DNA from: Hyphomicrobiales bacterium
GTDB lineage: Bacteria; Pseudomonadota; Alphaproteobacteria; Rhizobiales; Devosiaceae
Length of the DNA: 9,146 nucleotides
Assembly (NCBI GenBank): GCA_027082895.1
Contig: JALWTJ010000042.1
Coordinates: forward strand, 1 to 9,146
Direction: 5' to 3'
Position 1 is the stretch's first letter, and every line of letters starts with the position of its first letter. The position numbers were made by a program, and so were the translations under genes. Shown here one piece after another: positions 1 to 6,663 of this stretch. The notes under the pieces were generated by a model. It worked only from the letters and a program-made list of their open reading frames with translations, searched no databases and was not told the DNA's origin.

Positions 1-1277
1 GGATTCAGCACGTTGCGGGCCCGCCCCGCTGCGACGGCCAGACTGGCCAGCAACGTCAATTGTGACGTGAGCGCCTTGGTCGAAGCTACGGCAATTTCCG
101 GCCCGCACAGGGTAGGAAGGGCCACATCCGATTCCCGGGCAATGCTGGACTCGGGAACATTGACGACGGAAACCACATGCTGACCCTGCCCGACACTGTA
201 GCGCAGGGCAGCCAGCGTATCGGCGGTTTCCCCGCTCTGGGAAATGAACATGGACAGTCCGCCCTGCTCCAGAGGCGGCTCGCGATAGCGGAATTCGGAG
301 GCAATATCCACATCCACCGGCAGTCGCGCATATTTTTCAAACCAGTACCTGGCAACACTTGCCGCCAGATAGGCCGTGCCGCACGAAGCAATGGTCACCC
401 TTTTCAGATCCTTGAAATCAAAGGGAAGGTCTTCAGGCAAACGCGCCGTCCCGCTGCCCAGATCCAGATAGTGCCCAAGAACATGCCCGATGGTTTCGGG
501 TTGTTCATGGATTTCTTTGGCCATGAAATGACGGTGATTGCCCTTGTCCACCATGTTGGCCGACGCCGCGGAAAGCTCCACCGCCCGTTCCACCTTGTTG
601 CCCGCCGAATCCCGGATGGAAACCCCCCGGGACGTGAGCACCGCCCAGTCCCCGTCCTCCAGATAGGCAACCCGTGAGGTAAAGGGGGCCAGCGCGTAGG
701 CGTCGGATCCCAGATAAACCTCATCGTCCCCATAGCCGATGGCAAGGGGGGAGCCCCGCCGGGCGGCAATGATCATGTCGTCATGGCCTGCAAAAACCAG
801 CGCCAGCCCGAAAGCGCCACGCAACCGTTCCAGAACGAGACCCACCGCCTGTTCCGGTGAACGCCCCCTGTCCACCTCCCGCGTTACCAGAAGCGCCACG
901 ATTTCCGTGTCCGTTTCCGTTTGCGCCAGATAGCCATCCTTTTCCAGTTCATCCCGCAATTCCCGGAAATTCTCGATGATGCCATTGTGCACCACCCCCA
1001 CCTTGCCCGCGACATGGGGATGCGCGTTTTCCTCGGTCGGCGCCCCATGGGTTGCCCAGCGGGTATGCCCGATCCCCGTTTGCCCCGGCAGATTGTCTCC
1101 GGCAAGCTTCCGCTCCAGGTTGACCAGCTTTCCCCGCGCCCGGCGCCGGTCCAGCCCTCCCTCATGCACCGTTGCGATTCCGGCACTGTCATAACCACGA
1201 TATTCCAGCCGCTTGAGGGCCATGACCATCCGCTCGGCAACCGGTGCAGTGCCAATGATTCCCACGATGCCACACAT
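1..1277 (-). CDS. glmS: GlmS, glutamine-fructose-6-phosphate aminotransferase (isomerizing), C-terminus beyond window
   Basis: This cytoplasmic enzyme makes glucosamine-6-phosphate from fructose-6-phosphate and glutamine, the first committed step to UDP-GlcNAc. I translated the leftward frame from the ATG at 1277 and it is open for 425 codons to the window edge. The protein begins MCGIVGIIG, with Cys2 as the class II glutamine amidotransferase nucleophile. HTRWATHG (residues 71-78) and NGII (98-101) are the glutamine-binding motifs at the family's standard positions. The first SIS sugar-isomerase domain starts near residue 290, with SCGTA (298-302), SQSGET (346-351) and a STKALTSQ segment. 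The family is about 610 residues long, so roughly 180 residues, including the second SIS domain, lie outside. A GGAG ribosome-binding site seven bases before the ATG supports the start. glmU lies 60 bases upstream in the same direction, so the two are probably co-transcribed. No frameshift or missing key residue is seen. Confidence 0.97.
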   Translation of the reverse strand, partial: MCGIVGIIGTAPVAERMVMALKRLEYRGYDSAGIATVHEGGLDRRRARGKLVNLERKLAGDNLPGQTGIGHTRWATHGAPTEENAHPHVAGKVGVVHNGIIENFRELRDELEKDGYLAQTETDTEIVALLVTREVDRGRSPEQAVGLVLERLRGAFGLALVFAGHDDMIIAARRGSPLAIGYGDDEVYLGSDAYALAPFTSRVAYLEDGDWAVLTSRGVSIRDSAGNKVERAVELSAASANMVDKGNHRHFMAKEIHEQPETIGHVLGHYLDLGSGTARLPEDLPFDFKDLKRVTIASCGTAYLAASVARYWFEKYARLPVDVDIASEFRYREPPLEQGGLSMFISQSGETADTLAALRYSVGQGQHVVSVVNVPESSIARESDVALPTLCGPEIAVASTKALTSQLTLLASLAVAAGRARNVLN

Positions 1278-1280
1278 GGA

Positions 1281-1293
1281 TTTTCTCCGATTT
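1281..1293 (-). promoter_or_regulatory. glmS ribosome-binding site in a 13-base motif shared with phoB
   Basis: On the minus strand this 13-mer contains the GGAG Shine-Dalgarno core (1285-1288), seven bases before the glmS ATG. The identical 13-mer occurs before phoB at 4535-4547. It may be a good translation-initiation context or a chance match. The remaining glmU-glmS spacer (1294-1337) is GC-rich and shows no convincing terminator. Confidence 0.55.
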
Positions 1294-1337
1294 TTCCCCG
1301 GACCGCCCGGCCCGCACATCTTTTCCCGTTTATTTGC

Positions 1338-2711
1338 TCAACGCCGTTTTTTCGGCATTTTCCCTGCCGCGGCCTTCTTGCGCTGTTGCGCCCGCGCCCG
1401 CAATCTGGGAGCATATCCCCTCAGGTTCTTCTGCTCTGCCCGGGTCATGGCCAGGGCATTGGCCTCCACATCGGCCGTAATGGTGCTGCCCGCCCCAACG
1501 ATCGCCCCCTCCCCGACCGTGACCGGAGCCACCAGCGCCGTATTGGAGCCGATGAATGCCCCCCCGCCGATTCGGGTAACACTCTTGTTGAAACCATCAT
1601 AATTGCAGGTGATGGTTCCGGCGCCGATATTGGCCTTCTCCCCCACCAGCGCATCCCCGATATAGGACAGGTGCGATACCTTCGCCCCCTTGGCAACCGT
1701 GGCCTTTTTTACTTCGCAGAAATTGCCGACCCTTGCATTTTCCTCCAGCAGCGCTCCGGGACGCAACCGCGCGAACGGCCCCACGGAAACTCCATCCTCG
1801 ATGGTTGCCCCTTCAATATGAGACCAGGCTCGTATGGTCACATGGTTGCCTACCGTAACCCCGGGACCAAAGACCACCCCCGGCTCAATGGTAACATCCC
1901 TGCCAAGTTGCGTGTCATGGCTGAAATAGGTCGTGGCCGGGTCACGCAGGGTAACACCATTGCGCATTGCCCGTTCGCGCAGCCGCTGCTGGAAAATCCC
2001 TTCGGCCAGCGCAAGCTGTTCGCGCGAATTCACCCCCAGCACATCGTCGGCCGGGGCCAGCGCATAACCCACCCTGTAACCCGCCGCATTGGCCAGCGGC
2101 ACCAGATCACCCAGATAATATTCGCCCTGTGCATTGTCATTGCCAACCTTGTCGATCAGTTCACGAAACACCTCCGCCCGGAACCCGAGAATGCAGGCAT
2201 TGCACAAACCGATTCTGCGTTGCTCCGCAGTGGCGTCCTTATGCTCGACAATATCGAGCAACCGCTCACCCTCGGTCACGAACCGGCCATATCCGGTCGG
2301 ATCGTCCGGCTCGAACCCCAGGATCGCTGCATCCCAGCCCTGATCCAGACGTGCGGTGATCGCCGTAAAGATGTCGCCATGCAACAGGGGATGGTCTCCA
2401 TAAACCACCGCGATATACCCCCGGGCCGCCGCGATGGCGTCCGTTGCCATGCGGGCCGCATGGGCGGTTCCCAACCGCTCCGCCTGCTCGAATATGCCAG
2501 CCTCCGGCACCAGGGAACGCACCAGATCCTGCAGGGCCGAAGCCCCGGGAGCCGTCACCACTGCAATCGAATCCGATCCCGCATCCCTTGCCGCACGCAG
2601 CACATGGCCGAGAATGGGCAGGCCGGCCACCGGATGCAGAAGCTTGGGAAGATCGGAGCGCATGCGGGTGCCCTCGCCCGCCGCAAGAATGATGGTCGTC
2701 AGATCGCTCAT
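1338..2711 (-). CDS. glmU: GlmU, bifunctional N-acetylglucosamine-1-phosphate uridyltransferase / glucosamine-1-phosphate acetyltransferase
   Basis: GlmU acetylates glucosamine-1-phosphate with acetyl-CoA and then couples the product to UTP, giving UDP-GlcNAc for peptidoglycan and lipopolysaccharide. The start at 2711 gives 457 residues, close to the family norm of about 456. The N-terminal uridyltransferase domain opens with the nucleotide-binding signature LAAGEGTRMRS, with Lys23 in SDLPKLL and the metal-binding Asp106 in YGDHPLL. From about residue 250 a left-handed beta-helix of hexapeptide repeats forms the acetyltransferase. Its proposed catalytic His347 is in SHLSYIGD, and Asn370-Tyr371 in NYDG are spaced as in characterised enzymes. 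The C-terminus ends in a basic Arg/Lys-rich tail. The frame is also open to an ATG at 2777, but the extra 22 residues precede the conserved N-terminus and have no ribosome-binding site. The 2711 start also has only a weak Shine-Dalgarno sequence. It is probably transcribed from the divergent region 2712-2866 together with glmS. Confidence 0.96.
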   Translation of the reverse strand: MSDLTTIILAAGEGTRMRSDLPKLLHPVAGLPILGHVLRAARDAGSDSIAVVTAPGASALQDLVRSLVPEAGIFEQAERLGTAHAARMATDAIAAARGYIAVVYGDHPLLHGDIFTAITARLDQGWDAAILGFEPDDPTGYGRFVTEGERLLDIVEHKDATAEQRRIGLCNACILGFRAEVFRELIDKVGNDNAQGEYYLGDLVPLANAAGYRVGYALAPADDVLGVNSREQLALAEGIFQQRLRERAMRNGVTLRDPATTYFSHDTQLGRDVTIEPGVVFGPGVTVGNHVTIRAWSHIEGATIEDGVSVGPFARLRPGALLEENARVGNFCEVKKATVAKGAKVSHLSYIGDALVGEKANIGAGTITCNYDGFNKSVTRIGGGAFIGSNTALVAPVTVGEGAIVGAGSTITADVEANALAMTRAEQKNLRGYAPRLRARAQQRKKAAAGKMPKKRR

Positions 2712-2866
2712 TCGGGAAAATCCATGTGAATTGAGAGTGCGTAAACGGTTCAGGATCTGTTGCTGCTTGATGAACATGTCAGCAAGAAGTTGGCAAACCC
2801 ATAATTCACTTATCGGTGCTAGACTAGTGGTCAGCGGGATGATTCGTCGATTTTCAGGACCGGAAT
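2712..2866. promoter_or_regulatory. Divergent intergenic region between glmU and the SPOR-domain gene
   Basis: These 155 bases are locally more AT-rich than their neighbours and must hold the start signals for both divergent genes, by position. I see no strong sigma-70 pair. The candidates on the plus strand are TTGGCA (2790-2795) with TATCGG (2811-2816), at a short 15-base spacing, and an isolated TAGACT (2820-2825). An imperfect palindrome CTAG-A-CTAG sits at 2819-2827. A 6-base inverted repeat TTGCTG/CAGCAA (2760-2765 and 2780-2785) lies in the probable glmU leader. The plus-strand gene has an AGGA ribosome-binding site eight bases before its ATG. The promoter assignment is inference. Confidence 0.4.
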
Positions 2867-3796
2867 ATGACGAAAAAGTTTGGGCAGCCCTCTCAGTCGG
2901 ACATCACCTTCTGGGGTATTGCAGCGGTGGCAGCTGGCGGGATCGCCGTGCTCAGTTCCATCGTATCCGCCCTCGTGCCTGCCGGTTTCTTTGGCGGACT
3001 TCATGCCAGCCGGATAGATGGAAGCACCATGAACCAGCTGCGGGCCCAGGTGGAACGTCTGCAAAACCAGCAGCAGATCATGAGCCGCCAGACCAGCGAA
3101 CTGCGCAGCCAGTTCCGCATGGCCGAACGCAACCGGGCCGATGTCAATATCCGGGTCGGAGCCCTCGAGACCACCATCCCCCAGCTTCTCGAAGTGGTGC
3201 CCCCCGGTGCCGAAATCGACCCGCTCGCCGTTACCGCCGCCATTGATTCCCCCGATGCCGAAACCTTCGATGCCGAGGGGGGAAGCGTGGCGATTACCCA
3301 GTCTCCCCTGTTTCCCGATGCCGGGGACGAGGCAACGGCAAACAGTTCGTCTCCCCTTCCTCCGCCGCTTTCCCAGCCCGCACCGCCCCTCCTTGCCCCC
3401 GCCCATGCGGCGCAGGATACCCCGCAGGAAACGCCAGACAACGCCAGCGCCGCCCTGGCAACTTCTGCACAGACACAGGATCCCGAGCCTGCGGAAACGG
3501 CGGGCGGCAGTGTCGCTGCCATCTCCCAGACCCGGTTCGGCCTTGCCATCGGGGACGACATCACCATGCAGACCGCCAATGAGAAATGGGCGGACATTTC
3601 CCGCAAGATCGGCCCCCTTCTCATCGGCCTCCGCCCGGCTGTTTCCGACCCGCTGGGCAACAACAGCCTGCGCATCGTTGTCGGCCCGATCACTAATTTT
3701 TCCGAAGCCCAGATGCTGTGCGGCCGCATCAACCGGGTCGGCATCACATGCCTGCCCGTGCAATATGCGGATCAGGACGTTACCGCCCTCCAGTAG
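2867..3796 (+). CDS. Membrane-anchored protein with coiled coil and C-terminal SPOR-like domain
   Basis: The product has 309 residues. A short polar N-terminus is followed by one hydrophobic helix (about residues 14-37), which suggests a single-pass inner-membrane protein with most of its mass in the periplasm. Residues 54-104 are rich in Gln, Arg, Glu and spaced Leu/Ile/Met, which looks like a coiled coil and possible dimerisation segment. Residues about 112-220 are a low-complexity Pro/Ala/Ser/Glu linker. The last 89 residues resemble a SPOR domain: an initial beta strand (RFGLAIGDD), a helix with a Trp, a second strand ending in RIVVGPI, and an A-x-x-L-C helix. Cys285 and Cys295 form the cysteine pair common in alphaproteobacterial SPOR domains. 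SPOR domains bind glycan strands lacking stem peptides, often at the division site. No catalytic domain is visible, so the role is probably structural or regulatory. It is divergent from glmU and convergent with phoB across 29 bases. Confidence 0.85.
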   Translation: MTKKFGQPSQSDITFWGIAAVAAGGIAVLSSIVSALVPAGFFGGLHASRIDGSTMNQLRAQVERLQNQQQIMSRQTSELRSQFRMAERNRADVNIRVGALETTIPQLLEVVPPGAEIDPLAVTAAIDSPDAETFDAEGGSVAITQSPLFPDAGDEATANSSSPLPPPLSQPAPPLLAPAHAAQDTPQETPDNASAALATSAQTQDPEPAETAGGSVAAISQTRFGLAIGDDITMQTANEKWADISRKIGPLLIGLRPAVSDPLGNNSLRIVVGPITNFSEAQMLCGRINRVGITCLPVQYADQDVTALQ

Positions 3797-3825
3797 AAGC
3801 ACACCGAAAAAAGCACGCAGCAGGT

Positions 3826-4533
3826 TCAGTCCACCTGTTTCAACGCATAGCCGAACCCGCGCAGGGTGCGCACCGGATCCTCTGCCCCACCCGCCATCAG
3901 TTTGCGGCGCAGCCTGCCCACATGCACGTCCACGGTACGCGTCTCCACGAAAATGTCTTTTCCCCATACCCGGTCCAGCAACTGCTCCCGTGACCAGACC
4001 CGCCCGGGCTGCTCCAACAGAACCAGCAACAGCTTGTATTCGAGCGGTCCCAACTCGATCGGTTCACCATCGCAGGTTATCCTATGCCGGACCGGATCCA
4101 GTTCCAGTGCGCCATGCTGAAGAATCTTGCCGGACCGGGCCGGGCTGGCCCGTCGCAGAATGGCCCGGACCCGCGCCAGCAATTCGTTCACCGAATAGGG
4201 CTTGACCACATAATCGTCCGCTCCCGCATCCAGCCCGCGTATCTTGTCCCTGTCCTCCCCCCGCGCCGTCAGCATGATAACGGGAATGCTGGCCGAGCTT
4301 TTCCTGCGCTTGATCTGCTTGCATACCTTGAACCCGGAAAGGGTCGGCAACATCCAGTCGAGCAGCACCAGATCGGGGGCCACTTCATCCACCAACAGCA
4401 GAGCGTCCTCGCCATTTTGTGCCCGCGCCACCCGATAGTCCTGCTTTTCCAGATTGAACGCCAGAAGCTCCATCTGCGCCGGTTCATCCTCCACGATCAG
4501 AATTGTGGGGGCAACAGTTTTGGACATGGTCAT
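3826..4533 (-). CDS. phoB: PhoB, phosphate regulon response regulator (OmpR/PhoB family)
   Basis: PhoB is the DNA-binding output of the PhoR-PhoB two-component system. When phosphorylated under phosphate limitation it binds Pho boxes and activates phosphate-uptake genes. The 235-residue protein has a receiver domain (about 10-125) with acidic pocket Glu15-Asp16, phospho-acceptor Asp59 in the PhoB-typical LDWMLP motif, Thr89 in MLTARGE, and Lys111 in VVKPYS. A winged-helix effector domain fills about residues 135-233, including the RTVDVHVGRLRRK recognition-helix region. All key residues are present. The ATG at 4533 is preferred over an in-frame ATG at 4527 because GGAG lies five bases upstream. 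It follows pstB after 71 bases and is probably the last gene of the pst operon. No terminator is evident in the 29 bases before the convergent gene. PhoB is favoured over other OmpR-family members because of the pst context and the LDWMLP motif. Confidence 0.95.
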   Translation of the reverse strand: MTMSKTVAPTILIVEDEPAQMELLAFNLEKQDYRVARAQNGEDALLLVDEVAPDLVLLDWMLPTLSGFKVCKQIKRRKSSASIPVIMLTARGEDRDKIRGLDAGADDYVVKPYSVNELLARVRAILRRASPARSGKILQHGALELDPVRHRITCDGEPIELGPLEYKLLLVLLEQPGRVWSREQLLDRVWGKDIFVETRTVDVHVGRLRRKLMAGGAEDPVRTLRGFGYALKQVD

Positions 4534-4534
4534 G

Positions 4535-4547
4535 TTTTCTCCGATTT
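4535..4547 (-). promoter_or_regulatory. phoB ribosome-binding site, same 13-mer as upstream of glmS
   Basis: This copy holds GGAG (4539-4542) five bases before the first phoB ATG, which favours that start over the ATG six bases further in. It is identical to the 13-mer at 1281-1293. The rest of the pstB-phoB spacer (4548-4604) shows only a short CCGG-AAG-CCGG palindrome and no coding remnant. Confidence 0.55.
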
Positions 4548-4604
4548 GTCCGCCTGGATTCCCGGAAGCCGGTTCTGCTGCGCGCTGCCCCGTCCCCTGA
4601 CACC

Positions 4605-5369
4605 TTAGCCGATCCGGCCCGCGATGTAATTGCGGGTCCGCTCATCCCGCGGGTTGGCAAACAATTCCGCGGTTGGCCCGGCCTCCACCAGATCTCCCAT
4701 GTGAAAAAACGCCGTCTGTTGCGATACCCGCGCCGCCTGCTGCATGGAATGGGTCACGATAATGATCGTGTACTTTTCCCTCAACTGGTCAATCAACTCT
4801 TCTATGACGGCAGTGGCAATGGGGTCGAGGGCCGACGCCGGTTCATCCATCAATATCACCTCGGGTTGCATGGCAATGGCCCGCGCGATACACAGCCGCT
4901 GCTGCTGCCCCCCCGACAGCCCGGTTCCCGGTGCGTGCAGCCGGTGAGCAACCTCATCCCACAGCCCGGCCCGCCTCAGGCTGGTTTCAACGATCTCCTG
5001 CGCTTCCGCCCGGCTGGCAACCATGCCATGAATGCGCGGCCCGTAAATGACATTCTCGAACACGGATTTCGGAAACGGATTGGGCTTCTGGAACACCATG
5101 CCCACATGGGCCCGAAGAGCCACCACGTCCACATCCCTCTCACGGATATCCTTTCCCCTCAACCGGATTTCCCCGTGAACACGACAGCTGTCCACCAGAT
5201 CACTCATCCGGTTGATACAACGCAGGAAAGTTGATTTCCCACACCCTGACGGACCGATCAGGGCGGTAACCTGACGCGATGGAACATCAAGGGAAATATC
5301 CCTGAGCGCCTGTTGGTCACTATAAAAGACATTCAAACCACGAACGCTGATGATGGGAGCTTCATGCAC
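4605..5369 (-). CDS. pstB: PstB, phosphate ABC transporter ATP-binding protein
   Basis: PstB is the cytoplasmic ATPase that drives high-affinity phosphate import through PstC-PstA. The 254-residue protein, a typical length, has every ABC motif: Walker A GPSGCGKST (39-47), Q-loop Gln94 in VFQKPNPFP (the PNPFP extension is characteristic of PstB), signature LSGGQQQR (151-158), Walker B VILMDEP with catalytic Glu176, D-loop SALD (179-182) and switch His207 in VTHSM. The start is GTG at 5369, with AAGGAGA (5376-5382) six bases upstream. No in-frame ATG lies near, and the conserved region begins at once. The start overlaps the pstA stop by 8 bases, which implies translational coupling. Unusually, the next gene downstream is phoB and not phoU. 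Confidence 0.97.
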   Translation of the reverse strand: MHEAPIISVRGLNVFYSDQQALRDISLDVPSRQVTALIGPSGCGKSTFLRCINRMSDLVDSCRVHGEIRLRGKDIRERDVDVVALRAHVGMVFQKPNPFPKSVFENVIYGPRIHGMVASRAEAQEIVETSLRRAGLWDEVAHRLHAPGTGLSGGQQQRLCIARAIAMQPEVILMDEPASALDPIATAVIEELIDQLREKYTIIIVTHSMQQAARVSQQTAFFHMGDLVEAGPTAELFANPRDERTRNYIAGRIG

Positions 5370-6663
5370 CTCGTGTCTCCTTGAAACGCTTTTCGAAATG
5401 CCGGCGCAGCAGGATCGCCAGCAGGTTCATGGCCACCAGCAGCACCAGCAGAACCAGAATGGCGGCGGCGGTCTTTTCCACGAAGGCCCGCTCCGGGCTG
5501 TCCGCCCACAAGAAGATCTGCACCGGCAACGAGGCCGCCGCATCAAGGGGCCCCGAAGGCACATCGGCAATGAATGCCACCATGCCGATCATCAGCAGCG
5601 GCGCCGTTTCACCAAGGGCCCGTGCCATGGCCAGAATGGCACCGGTGAGCACGCCCGGCAGTGCCAGGGGCACCACATGATGAAAGCTGGTCTGCACCCG
5701 GGTGGCGCCCAGGGCCAGCGCCGCCTCGCGGATCGAAAGGGGAACCGAACGCAAGGCGGCCCGGGAAGAAATGACAATGGTCGGCAGACTCATCAGGGCC
5801 AGCACCATCCCCCCCACCAGCGGCGTTGAACGGGGCAGGCCGAACGTGCCCAGCAACACCGACAGGCCCAGCAGGCCGAAAATGATCGAGGGAACCGCAG
5901 CCAGATTGTTGATGAAAACCTCCACCAGACCGGCCCAGCGCCTCCCGGAAGAAAACTCCTCCAGATGAATTGCCGCCAGAACGCCCACGGGCACCGACAG
6001 CACAAAACAGACGAAAAGGGACAGAACCGAACCAACCAGCGCGCTCAGGATTCCGGCCAGTTCCGGCTCCCGGGAATCTCCGCTGACAAAGAAACCGGTA
6101 TTGAACACCCGCCGGATGGCACCGTTTTCCTCAAGTTGCCGGATCCAGCCCGATTCCCGATCCGACACAAGGCGCCGCTCCTCCGGCACATTCAAATCGA
6201 CCGCCCCCTTTTCAACCATGTCCAGCGTGTCCGACGCCGTCAGCCAGACCTGCAATTTTCCGCCAACACCCGCACCCTCAGCCCTGTGTTGTCCGACAGG
6301 ACGCCCGTTCCGCAAAGCAGCGGCCAGTTCCAGTTGCGCATCCGGACTGAGCAGGGAAAGCAGACGCCGCCGGTCCGCACGCCCAATCACGTCGGGAAAG
6401 AGAGCGAACATTGCTTCACGCACCATCTTGCCCGTATTTCCCGCCCCCTGTTGCACATCCGCCATCTGTGCCACGGGGCCAATATCAAGAGCGATTTCGG
6501 TTTTCCAGATTGCCCCCCGGCCCAGATGGACAAGCGAAACCAGCAACAGAGCCAGAAAGACGAGCGACAGGAAAATTGCTGACCCGCCGGCCCACTGGAA
6601 GAAACGGTCCTGCAAGTGGCGACGGCCAAGGTTCAACCGAACACCGGAAAACGGATCAGACAA
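5362..6663 (-). CDS. pstA: PstA, phosphate ABC transporter permease with large N-terminal periplasmic domain
   Basis: PstA pairs with PstC to form the inner-membrane phosphate channel. A TTG start at 6663 gives 433 residues, against about 300 for E. coli PstA. The extra length is an N-terminal block: one helix (about 24-50) and then a soluble, charged region (about 51-200) containing RADRRRLLSLLSPDAQ and a GKLQVWLTASD segment, probably periplasmic. This matches the extended PstA form known mainly in Alphaproteobacteria, which I recall as DUF3333. The permease core follows, with several hydrophobic helices, NNLAAVPSIIFGLLGL (about 252-267) and the EAA coupling loop REAALALGATR (from about 312) that contacts PstB. 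The TTG is chosen because GGGGGAG (6671-6677) lies seven bases upstream and the resulting 8-base overlap with pstC matches that of pstA with pstB. The frame stays open to an ATG at 6774, but that would run deep into pstC. Confidence 0.93.
   Translation of the reverse strand: MSDPFSGVRLNLGRRHLQDRFFQWAGGSAIFLSLVFLALLLVSLVHLGRGAIWKTEIALDIGPVAQMADVQQGAGNTGKMVREAMFALFPDVIGRADRRRLLSLLSPDAQLELAAALRNGRPVGQHRAEGAGVGGKLQVWLTASDTLDMVEKGAVDLNVPEERRLVSDRESGWIRQLEENGAIRRVFNTGFFVSGDSREPELAGILSALVGSVLSLFVCFVLSVPVGVLAAIHLEEFSSGRRWAGLVEVFINNLAAVPSIIFGLLGLSVLLGTFGLPRSTPLVGGMVLALMSLPTIVISSRAALRSVPLSIREAALALGATRVQTSFHHVVPLALPGVLTGAILAMARALGETAPLLMIGMVAFIADVPSGPLDAAASLPVQIFLWADSPERAFVEKTAAAILVLLVLLVAMNLLAILLRRHFEKRFKETRGA

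Noticed and set aside
1278..1337. A glmS ribozyme upstream of glmS
   Set aside because: That riboswitch class is about 150 or more bases long and is known mainly from Firmicutes. Only 60 bases are available here and none of its core pairing is recognisable.
921..2729. A 602-codon open frame on the plus strand opposite glmU and glmS
   Set aside because: It is in codon register with both real genes, so its stops would need TTA, CTA or TCA sense codons, which are rare in GC-rich genes. It spans two conserved genes and has no recognisable domain. Mirror open frames of this kind are expected.
2712..2777. N-terminal extension of GlmU to the ATG at 2777
   Set aside because: The conserved nucleotide-binding motif begins right after the Met at 2711, the family length fits that start, and no ribosome-binding site precedes 2777.
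2760..2785. Inverted repeat TTGCTG/CAGCAA in the glmU leader
   Set aside because: Six pairs across a 14-base gap is weak and easily arises by chance, and no U-run or regulator motif goes with it.
3797..3825. A terminator between the convergent SPOR gene and phoB
   Set aside because: The 29 bases contain a short A-run but no stem of useful length, so I cannot support a terminator on either strand.
2831..3967. A 378-codon minus-strand open frame opposite the SPOR-domain gene
   Set aside because: It is the in-register mirror of a gene with a coherent membrane helix, coiled coil and SPOR domain and a ribosome-binding site. The mirror product is Gly/Arg-rich without domain structure and runs into phoB in another frame.
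3141..4205. A 354-codon plus-strand open frame across the SPOR gene and the end of phoB
   Set aside because: The product is extremely Pro/Ser/Arg-rich, as expected from out-of-frame reading of GC-rich DNA, and it overlaps two better-supported genes.
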